A DNA stretch of 64,000 nucleotides from Sphingomonas sp. SORGH_AS_0879. Lineage in GTDB: Bacteria > Pseudomonadota > Alphaproteobacteria > Sphingomonadales > Sphingomonadaceae. A model generated the notes under the pieces. It saw only the letters and a program-made list of their open reading frames with translations, ran no database searches and had not been told where the DNA came from. Within the stretch, counting starts at the first letter, position 1. Each line of letters starts with the position of its first letter. Shown in pieces: positions 57,274-64,000 of this stretch. A program made the position numbers and the translations under genes. Location: contig NZ_JAUTBJ010000002.1 of assembly GCF_030819175.1 (NCBI RefSeq), positions 1,436,001 to 1,500,000 on the forward strand, written 5' to 3'.

Positions 57274-59780
57274 AGCCCCGTCTCCGGAAACAGGCCGACG
57301 GTCAGATAGGCTACGACAGCGGTCAGCGCGAAGAAGTGCAGATAGACGGTGATGTTGCGGATGTCGGCGTCATGGCTCGGCGTCATCCTGCCCGCGATGC
57401 TTCGGGCCAGCGTATAAAGCTGCATGATCGCGGCGACGGCGGCATGGACCACGGTCCAGACGACCAGCACCCAGACGATTGCCGGATAGACATTGGCCTT
57501 CGGATCGAGCCCTTCCAGACAGGCGAGCCCCGCGAACAGGCTGGCGATCGCCATGCCCGCCCCGAGCAGCAGCAGCGCGCGGGCCGCCATCATCCCGCCG
57601 CGACGATGGACCTCGCGCGCCGCCAGCGTCGCCGCCCAACTCGCCAGCGACAGGGCCAGGGCGAGGAGCGGGCCGCCGCTGCCCGGTCCGTCGAACCCGG
57701 CGCCGAAATCGGGATGGATCGTCCAGTAGAAATAATAGCCGAAGACGAGGCCGGAAAAGGCCGTCGCGTCGGCCATCATCGTGATGAACATCGCCCACCA
57801 GCCCGGCGCGGCGGGCCCGGAGATATAGAGCGGCAGGCGCATGCCATGACCGATCGGCTTTTCGGGTTTCTCGGGGATTTCCGCGGTGTCCCACAACCAC
57901 CAGAGGATGCAGGCCAAGGTCACCACGCCGCCCAGGGCCGCGATCAGATAGAGGTGATAGGTGGTCAGGATGAAGACGCTGCCCAGCGCGACGGCGGTCA
58001 GCATCGGCTTGACGCTGGGCGTGCCAAGCCGGATCACCGAGACGGGCTTGCCGTCGAGGACCGAGGTGATGATCGTCTCGCGGCGACCTTCCTCGGCGTC
58101 GGCGAGGAAGAAGCGGCCCTCATCGACCTTGGCGACGAAATCCTTCTGGTCCCAGATCGGATAGCGGCTCTCGACCAAAGGCACCGAGCGGATGCCCCAA
58201 TCCTCATCATCCGGCTTGGCCAGCCATTCGAGCGTGCCCGCATTCCACGGATTGCGCGGCGCCTTGGTACGGGTCGGCGACAGGGCGAGGTCGATGACCA
58301 GCACGGCGACGCCCGCCGCGAACATGTAGGAGCCCAGCGTAGAGGCCAGGTTGAGCCAGCCGATGTTCAAATCGGCGGGATAGGTGAAGACGCGACGCGG
58401 CATCCCCTCCAGTCCCGACAGATGCATCGGGAAGAAGGTCAGGTTGACGCCGACGAACATGATCCAGAAGGCGGTTCGCCCCATCCGATCAGACAGCTTC
58501 TTGCCGGTGATGAGCGGCCAGTAATAATAAAGCCCGCCGAACAGCGGCAGCAATGTGCCGCCGATCAGCACATAATGGAGGTGCGCGACGATGAAATAAG
58601 TGTCGTGTGCCTGCCAGTCGAAGGGCGCCACCGCGACCATCACGCCGGTCAGCCCGCCGATGACGAAGATGGCCAGGCTTCCGCTCGCATAGAGCAAGGG
58701 CGTCGACCATTTCACCTTGCCAGCCCACAGCGTGGCGATGAAGGCGAAGATCTGGACCCCGGTCGGGATGGCGACGGCCTCTGATGCGGCGGAGAAGAAG
58801 GCGAGGCTGATCTTCGGCAGGCCAGTCGCGAACATATGGTGCACCCACAGCCCGAACGACAGGAAGGCGGTGCCCACGGCCGCGAGCACGATCCATGGAT
58901 AACCCAGCAGGTGCCGCTGCGCGAAGGTCGGGATCAGCATCGCGAACAGGGCGATCGAGGGCAGGAAGACGATATAGACCTCCGGATGGCCGAAGATCCA
59001 GAACAGGTGCTGCCACAACAGCGGATCGCCCCCGCGCGCGGCGTCGAAGAAGGGCCAGTCGAGCAGCCGCTCCATCTCGAACAACAGGTCGCCCGCGATC
59101 AGAGGCGGAAAGGCGAACAGGATCATCACCGCCACGACCAGGATATACCAGGCATAGAGCGGCATCAGGTTCAGCCGCATCCCCGGCGGGCGGCATTTGA
59201 GCACACCGACGATCAACTCGACGGCGGCGGCGACCGACGACACCTCGATGAAGGAAAGCCCCAGCATCCAGATATCGGCGCCCAGGCCCGACAAATCGGT
59301 GCGGGTGGTCAGCGGCGGATACATGAACCAGCCGCCATCGGGCGCGGCGTTGAAGAAGATCGAGCCGCCGACGAACACGCCGCCGATCAGGAAGCTCCAA
59401 TATCCGAAGGCCGACAGGCGCGGGAAGGGCAGGTCGCGTGCGCCGAGAAGTTGCGGCAGCAGGATGATCGACACTGCCTCGAACATCGGGACGGCGAACA
59501 GGAACATCATCATCGAGCCGTGCAGCGTGAACAGCTGGTTGAAGGTGTTCGCCGACACCAGGTCATTGTCGGGCACAGCCAATTGGGTGCGCATGATCAG
59601 CGCCAGCGCGCCGGCGAACAGCATGAAGCCGAACGCGGTCAGCGTGTACCAGACGCCGACCCGGTTGTTGTTGACGTCCGTCCAGCGCAGGAACAGCCCG
59701 CTGGGCGGCTTCCAGACGGCGCGCAGCCGCTCTTCCTGGGCGGCGCGAAGGGCAGGGTCGTCCTGGGCGTGGAGGCTCAT
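57270..59780 (-). CDS. coxAC: Cytochrome c oxidase subunit I/III fusion
   Basis: An 836-residue fusion. Residues 1-560 are subunit I: heme ligand His in FTLHGSMMMFLF, CuB/Tyr site LFWIFGHPEVYIVFLP, HHMF, and HDTYFIVAHLHYVLIGG with two more metal or heme histidines. After a linker with ETIITSVLDGKPVSVIRLG, residues about 640-836 are subunit III (PGWWAMFITMMADATAFSGL, REVHRRGGMMAARALLLLG). It reduces oxygen and pumps protons. Its ATG overlaps the coxB stop (ATGA). Confidence 0.95.
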   Translation of the reverse strand: MSLHAQDDPALRAAQEERLRAVWKPPSGLFLRWTDVNNNRVGVWYTLTAFGFMLFAGALALIMRTQLAVPDNDLVSANTFNQLFTLHGSMMMFLFAVPMFEAVSIILLPQLLGARDLPFPRLSAFGYWSFLIGGVFVGGSIFFNAAPDGGWFMYPPLTTRTDLSGLGADIWMLGLSFIEVSSVAAAVELIVGVLKCRPPGMRLNLMPLYAWYILVVAVMILFAFPPLIAGDLLFEMERLLDWPFFDAARGGDPLLWQHLFWIFGHPEVYIVFLPSIALFAMLIPTFAQRHLLGYPWIVLAAVGTAFLSFGLWVHHMFATGLPKISLAFFSAASEAVAIPTGVQIFAFIATLWAGKVKWSTPLLYASGSLAIFVIGGLTGVMVAVAPFDWQAHDTYFIVAHLHYVLIGGTLLPLFGGLYYYWPLITGKKLSDRMGRTAFWIMFVGVNLTFFPMHLSGLEGMPRRVFTYPADLNIGWLNLASTLGSYMFAAGVAVLVIDLALSPTRTKAPRNPWNAGTLEWLAKPDDEDWGIRSVPLVESRYPIWDQKDFVAKVDEGRFFLADAEEGRRETIITSVLDGKPVSVIRLGTPSVKPMLTAVALGSVFILTTYHLYLIAALGGVVTLACILWWLWDTAEIPEKPEKPIGHGMRLPLYISGPAAPGWWAMFITMMADATAFSGLVFGYYFYWTIHPDFGAGFDGPGSGGPLLALALSLASWAATLAAREVHRRGGMMAARALLLLGAGMAIASLFAGLACLEGLDPKANVYPAIVWVLVVWTVVHAAVAAIMQLYTLARSIAGRMTPSHDADIRNITVYLHFFALTAVVAYLTVGLFPETGL

Positions 59781-60745
59781 TTCAGACCCTGAAGATAGCG
59801 GGCGAGGGCCAGCGCCTCGTCATCCGACAATTGGGGGAAAGAGGGCATGCGCACGCCCGGCTTGGTCTTTTCGGGATGACGGATGAAGTTCGCGACGTTG
59901 GCCTCCGTCATCGGCAGGATGCCCGCCGCCAGCGTCCGGCGCGATCCGAAATGGGTGAGGTCGGGGCCGATCCGGGTGGGCGGCGTCACTCCGGCGATGG
60001 CATGGCACCCGGAACAGCCATTGGCCGCGAAGAGCCGGGTTCCGGCACTGTCGACGGCCCGGGCGGGACGCGCCTGCTGGGCCAGCCATGCATCGAAGGC
60101 GGCGGGCGGCATGGCGATGACGTCGAACGCCATCAGGGCGTGGGACAATCCGCAGAACTCGGCGCATTGGCCGCGATAGCGACCGGGCTTGTCGGCGCGG
60201 ACGACCAGGCTGTTGATGCGGCCGGGGATCATGTCCATCTTGCCCGCCAGCCCCGGTATCCAGAAGCTGTGCACCACATCGCCCGCGCCCAGGCGAAAGG
60301 CGACCGTACGACCGGTCGGGATACGAATCTCATTCGCACCCAGGACGGGAGCGCGACCCGGTGCCTGATAGGCGACGCGCCACCAGAATTGCTCGCCATC
60401 GACCGCGACCTTCAGGTCGGCGGGCGCGACCGGCCGGGGCCGCATATAGGGTAGCGAATAGGCGAGCAGTCCCAGCAGCACGATCGTCGGTATGACCCCG
60501 CCCAGCCACAGGACCAGGCGCATGCCCTTCTCATGTCCGATCGCCCCTTCGGGCGCACGGACGGCATGGCGCATCAGCAACGCGACCGCCCCCGCGATCA
60601 CCACCGCGCCGACCAGCATGATGATGAAAAGGTGGCGAATATCCGCCGCATCCGCCCCGAACGGGGCCAGGGTCGATTGATGCGTGTTGCATCCCGCCAA
60701 CAAGGCGGCCGTCCCGACGACGATGGCTGTGCTCATCCCCCGCAT
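59777..60745 (-). CDS. coxB: Cytochrome c oxidase subunit II with C-terminal cytochrome c
   Basis: A 322-residue caa3-type subunit II: a lipobox-like N-terminus (TAALLAGCNTHQ), two spans (RHLFIIMLVGAVVIAGAVAL, RLVLWLGGVIPTIVLLGLL), the CuA cupredoxin domain with CAEFCGLSHALM and SFWIPGLAGKMDMIP, and a C-terminal cytochrome c domain with the CSGCH motif and methionine near MPSFPQL. It accepts electrons from cytochrome c and passes them to CuA. The first gene of the operon; start position between 60745 and 60736 is uncertain. Confidence 0.93.
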   Translation of the reverse strand: MRGMSTAIVVGTAALLAGCNTHQSTLAPFGADAADIRHLFIIMLVGAVVIAGAVALLMRHAVRAPEGAIGHEKGMRLVLWLGGVIPTIVLLGLLAYSLPYMRPRPVAPADLKVAVDGEQFWWRVAYQAPGRAPVLGANEIRIPTGRTVAFRLGAGDVVHSFWIPGLAGKMDMIPGRINSLVVRADKPGRYRGQCAEFCGLSHALMAFDVIAMPPAAFDAWLAQQARPARAVDSAGTRLFAANGCSGCHAIAGVTPPTRIGPDLTHFGSRRTLAAGILPMTEANVANFIRHPEKTKPGVRMPSFPQLSDDEALALARYLQGLK

Positions 60746-60816
60746 GGCCAACAAACGTTGCCATGGTGGAATGGTTCACCTTCCCTTCATCGGAAATTCA
60801 TGTCCGAAACAAAATG

Positions 60817-61329
60817 TCACGTTTGCGGATTGCGCCGCCAGACCTCACCCGCGAGCACCGTGGCGAAGCCCAGCCAGGCGGCCAGAGGCACGACGCTGAG
60901 GGCGGCGGGACGGTCGATCTTCCAGGCGGTGGCCGCCAGCGCGGCGGTACCGGCGGCCATCGTCCCGGCGGCGGCGGTGCTGGTGCCGATCCGTCGTTCG
61001 CGGAAGAACAACTCGGTCCATCCGCCGATCATCGCGCTGTTGCCGAGCCAGAGCGCGACCGCCGTATCGCGCCGGGGCGAGGAGGGCTGGCGAAGCAGTC
61101 GGTAGCCGCCGACCGCCGCCAGGCTTTCGAGCACCGGCCAGACCGCACCGAATACCTTGTCTGGCGGGGTGAAGCCAGGCTTGTCGAGCCGTCTGTACCA
61201 ATGCCGGATGCGTGGGTGAGACGGATCGGGCACATTGCGCCGCCCGACCAGTGCACTCAACCCCAGCACCGCCGCCGCCACGCCGCCCGCCATCCATGGC
61301 GACAACCCCGTCTTCGTCTTGCCGTTCAT
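60817..61329 (-). CDS. TspO/MBR-family membrane protein
   Basis: A 170-residue polytopic protein with the TspO signature region: HWYRRLDKPGFTPPDKVFGA (canonical W-aromatic-P-x-W pattern weakly kept), VWPVLESLAAVGGYRLLR, LWLGNSAMIGGWTELFFRER and a C-terminal PLAAWLGFATVLAGEVWRRN. Members bind tetrapyrroles or act as oxygen or redox sensors in bacteria. The ATG at 61329 follows GAGGG and gives the family length; a longer frame exists upstream. It is read in the same direction as the oxidase operon but 71 bases upstream of it. Confidence 0.8.
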   Translation of the reverse strand: MNGKTKTGLSPWMAGGVAAAVLGLSALVGRRNVPDPSHPRIRHWYRRLDKPGFTPPDKVFGAVWPVLESLAAVGGYRLLRQPSSPRRDTAVALWLGNSAMIGGWTELFFRERRIGTSTAAAGTMAAGTAALAATAWKIDRPAALSVVPLAAWLGFATVLAGEVWRRNPQT

Positions 61330-61587
61330 CGCGAACCCTCTCGATTGCGAGGGGGATAACGGTTCGGCCTCATCCCTGTTCAGCGGCGGCGCGATTTGTC
61401 GGCATTGGCATCGGCGGATCGAGCGCCGCGATCGCCAGCAACGACAGGCCCAATATGCGTCGGTTTCGCCGGGCGATTTGCTATCCTGGATCAAGGCCAT
61501 TTGGCCGATTTACCTGCTATCCGTACTTTTGCGGTAGGATGGCGACCGCTGGCGCGTGGCCGCGCCTTGTTGCAGAAATGGACGATA

Positions 61588-64000
61588 GTGGACTCCTCCG
61601 CATTTGAATTCCTGAAAGGCGTTTCGGGACAGGTGGTCGATGAGATCATCGCGTTCGACTGGGCGGCGACCTCGCTGGGCGCGCCGGGGCAGTGGCCGGT
61701 CGCGCTGCGGTGCCAGGTGGCGACGATGCTCGCCTGTCCCGCGCCCATGTATCTGGTCTGGGGCCCGGATCTGATCTCCTTCTACAACGATGCCTATCGG
61801 CCGATCCTGGGTTATCGCGCGGCGACCGCGATGGGCACGCCGTTCCGCATCCTGTGGGGCAGCATCTGGGACGAGATCGCGCCTTTGGTCGACCAGGCGC
61901 TATCGGGCGGCGTCGCGCGGGTCACGGACATGCGGCTGGACCTGGCGCGCGAGGGGAAGCCCGAGGAAAGCTACTGGACCTTTTCCTATTCGCCGGTCTT
62001 CGACGATCGCGGCGACATCGCGGGCATGATCTGCGTCACCGGCGAGACGACTGCGCGCGTGCTGGCCGAACGACGCCAGCAGGAGGCGGACGAACGGCTC
62101 GACCTGGCGCTCAGTTCGGGCGCGCATGTCGGCATGTGGGACTGGGACGTGGTCAACGACTCGGTGCGCTCCGATGGGCGCTTCGCGGCGATGTACGGCG
62201 TCGACCCGGTCGCCGCCGAGGCGGGCATGCCGATCGCCGAGTTCTTCCAGGGTATCCATCCCGAAGACCGCGCGCGGGTGGAGGCGGAGATCGGGGCCGT
62301 CCTCGCGGGGGCGGGCGATGCGAGCGAGGGGGCGGGGCGCTTCGTCTCCGAATATCGGCTGGTCCAGTCCGATGGCTCGGTCCACTGGGTATCCGCGCGG
62401 GGACGGTGCATCGTCGATGGGACCGGGCGCTGCGTGCGCTTCCCCGGCGTCAGCTTCGATATCACCGACCGGGTCTGTGTCGAGCTTCAGTTGCGCGAGA
62501 GCGAGGCTCGCGCGCGTCTGAATGCCGAGCGGGTGCAGCTCGCGCTGGAGGCGGGGGCGATCATCGGCACCTGGCTATGGGACCTGCCGAACGATCGCTT
62601 CACGGTGGACGAGCCGTTCGCCCGTAATTTCGGGCTCGACCCCGCTCTGGGGCATGAGGGGCTGAGCCTGGCGCAGGTGGTCGAGACGGTCCATCCCGAC
62701 GATCAGGCCGGCCTTGCCGAGGCGATCGCCGAGGCGATCGCGCGCGGCGGTCCCTATGCCCATCAGTATCGCACGCGGCGTCATGACGGTCGCTATCACT
62801 GGCTGGAGGCGAATGGCCGGGTCGATCACGCGCCCGACGGCACGCCGCTGCACTTTCCCGGCGTGCTGATCGATGTCGGCGCCCGCCGCGCGCTGGAGGC
62901 CGAGCGCGACCATGCCATCGCCGAACTCCGCGCGCTGACCGACCAGTTGGAACAGCGCGTCGCCGACCGCACCGCCGAGTTGATGCGTGCAGAGGAAGCG
63001 TTGCGGCAAAGCCAGAAGATGGAGGCGGTGGGCCAGTTGACCGGTGGGTTGGCCCATGATTTCAACAATCTGCTGGCGGGTATTTCCGGCTCGCTGGAAC
63101 TTATGGCGCTGCGCCTGTCGCAGGGGCGGACGGGGGAGCTCGACCGCTATATGGACGCGGCGCAGGGGGCGACGCGGCGGGCGGCGGCGCTGACCCACCG
63201 GCTGCTGGCCTTTTCGCGGCGGCAGACGCTGGCCCCGCGCGCGACCGATATCGGCGCGCTGGTCGCGGGCATGACCGACCTGATCCGCCGCACCGTGGGG
63301 CCGGGCATCACGCTGGAGACGAAGGGCGGGGACGATCTGTGGACCGTGCTGGTCGATGCGCCGCAGCTGGAGAATGCGCTCCTCAACCTGTGCATCAACG
63401 CGCGCGATGCGATGCCGGACGGCGGGCGCATCACGATCGAGATGGTGAACCGGCGGCTGATCGGCGACAATGCGCGGTTCGGCGATATACCGGACGGCGA
63501 GTATCTGGCGTTGTGCGTGACCGATATCGGCATCGGCATGACCCCCGACGTAATAGAAAAGGCGTTCGACCCCTTCTTCACCACCAAGCCGCTGGGGCAG
63601 GGGACCGGGCTGGGGTTGAGCATGATCTATGGCTTCGCCAAACAGTCGGGCGGGCAGGTCCGCATCCATTCGACGCCCGGCATGGGGACGACCGTGTTCC
63701 TCTATCTGCCCCGCCACGACGGACCGGCGGAGCAGGAGGACACCGGCACGACCACCGCGCTCGACGGTCCCGCCGGGTCGGGCGAGACAGTGCTGGTCGT
63801 CGATGACGAGGCGACCGTTCGCCTGATGATCGTCGATGTGCTGCGCGACATGGGCTATCAGGTGATCGAGGCGGCGGACAGCGCGGAAGGGCTGGCGATC
63901 CTGCGATCGTCGGTGCGGATCGATCTGCTCGTCACCGATGTCGGCCTGCCCGGCGGGATGAACGGACGCCAACTGGCCGAAGCGGCGCGGGAATTGCGAC
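61588..64000 (+). CDS. PAS-domain hybrid histidine kinase (partial, runs off the window)
   Basis: At least 804 residues, open to the right edge. It contains three PAS-like domains (about residues 50-165, 175-300 and 310-430; one includes [19 protein letters not shown], another [19 protein letters not shown]), a coiled linker, a HisKA domain with phospho-acceptor His490 in [19 protein letters not shown], a HATPase domain ([38 protein letters not shown]) and the start of a receiver with Asp784 in [11 protein letters not shown]. No membrane span is visible, so it is probably cytoplasmic. The start GTG at 61588 is a choice; in-frame TTG codons precede it. Confidence 0.9.
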   Translation, partial: MDSSAFEFLKGVSGQVVDEIIAFDWAATSLGAPGQWPVALRCQVATMLACPAPMYLVWGPDLISFYNDAYRPILGYRAATAMGTPFRILWGSIWDEIAPLVDQALSGGVARVTDMRLDLAREGKPEESYWTFSYSPVFDDRGDIAGMICVTGETTARVLAERRQQEADERLDLALSSGAHVGMWDWDVVNDSVRSDGRFAAMYGVDPVAAEAGMPIAEFFQGIHPEDRARVEAEIGAVLAGAGDASEGAGRFVSEYRLVQSDGSVHWVSARGRCIVDGTGRCVRFPGVSFDITDRVCVELQLRESEARARLNAERVQLALEAGAIIGTWLWDLPNDRFTVDEPFARNFGLDPALGHEGLSLAQVVETVHPDDQAGLAEAIAEAIARGGPYAHQYRTRRHDGRYHWLEANGRVDHAPDGTPLHFPGVLIDVGARRALEAERDHAIAELRALTDQLEQRVADRTAELMRAEEALRQSQKMEAVGQLTGGLAHDFNNLLAGISGSLELMALRLSQGRTGELDRYMDAAQGATRRAAALTHRLLAFSRRQTLAPRATDIGALVAGMTDLIRRTVGPGITLETKGGDDLWTVLVDAPQLENALLNLCINARDAMPDGGRITIEMVNRRLIGDNARFGDIPDGEYLALCVTDIGIGMTPDVIEKAFDPFFTTKPLGQGTGLGLSMIYGFAKQSGGQVRIHSTPGMGTTVFLYLPRHDGPAEQEDTGTTTALDGPAGSGETVLVVDDEATVRLMIVDVLRDMGYQVIEAADSAEGLAILRSSVRIDLLVTDVGLPGGMNGRQLAEAARELR

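Noticed and set aside
57336..58784. A long plus-strand frame opposite coxAC
   Set aside because: Asp/Glu/Arg-rich antisense translation with no membrane or catalytic motif; coxAC is clear on the other strand.
61692..62627. A 311-residue plus-strand frame inside the hybrid kinase
   Set aside because: It is in a different frame from the PAS-HisKA-receiver protein, which has all expected motifs in frame from 61588.

Overview
The window is GC-rich, gene-dense chromosomal DNA of an alphaproteobacterium, almost certainly a Sphingomonas-type member of the Sphingomonadales. The main evidence is the PhyR/NepR/EcfG general stress response locus, a short-form glnE, alphaproteobacterial gatCAB, clpPX, lon and hup genes, and many small inverted-repeat elements between genes. 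I see no phage, plasmid, insertion sequence, integron or CRISPR array. Nearly everything is core metabolism and proteostasis, so novelty is local: small genes, regulatory sites, odd operon insertions and altered catalytic residues.

Layout. 0-3 kb: general stress response locus with nepR (TTG start) diverging from phyR, a 45-residue membrane peptide, the sigma factor ecfG with its terminator, a broken methyltransferase gene, and a small minus-strand gene that looks like a second, divergent NepR. 3-9.4 kb: glnE-bcp-DUF455 overlapping genes, an M23 peptidase, erpA and xth. 9.6-10.7 kb: a lipoprotein and small SWIB and Tudor-like proteins. 10.7-14.3 kb: glutathione-dependent formaldehyde oxidation (frmA, two VOC genes, purU, and fghA broken by a 2-base expansion). 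14.5-16.2 kb: pterin genes folE, a folM-like reductase and folB. 16.2-17.8 kb: a phosphate-selective porin behind a four-half-site PHO box. 17.8-26.3 kb (minus strand): branched-chain amino acid genes ilvB, ilvN, ilvC and leuA with a possible leucine leader, plus yceI, a TonB-like gene and miaA. 26.3-33.7 kb: serB, two divergent SPOR-domain proteins, a BaiN/HI0933-like flavoprotein, a GreA/B-like factor and a DEAD-box helicase. 33.8-37.8 kb (minus): a probably inactive pyrC homologue, pyrB, ruvX and a DUF3089 hydrolase. 37.9-41.6 kb: gatC, gatA, a membrane protein and gatB. 41.9-44.3 kb: two tiny disordered proteins, tRNA-Leu(TAG), and a trigger factor with a His/Asp plus histone-H1-like tail. 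44.6-54.6 kb: a glycosyltransferase, clpP, clpX, GNAT, a Ca2+/H+ antiporter-like gene, M1 peptidase, lon and hup; then tRNA-Val(CAC). 55.3-60.7 kb (minus): a five-gene caa3-type oxidase operon with fused subunits I and III. 60.8-64 kb: tspO-like and a PAS hybrid histidine kinase running off the right edge.

Many genes overlap by 1-4 bases (ATGA, GTGA or TGATG), indicating translationally coupled operons: frmA-VOC-VOC-purU-fghA, folE-folM-folB, coxB-coxAC-orf-ctaG-cytc, pyrB-pyrC', ruvX-DUF3089 and gatC-gatA-orf-gatB. Start codons were chosen from family length, Shine-Dalgarno spacing and overlap with the preceding gene. No similarity search could be run; family assignments rest on recognised motifs.
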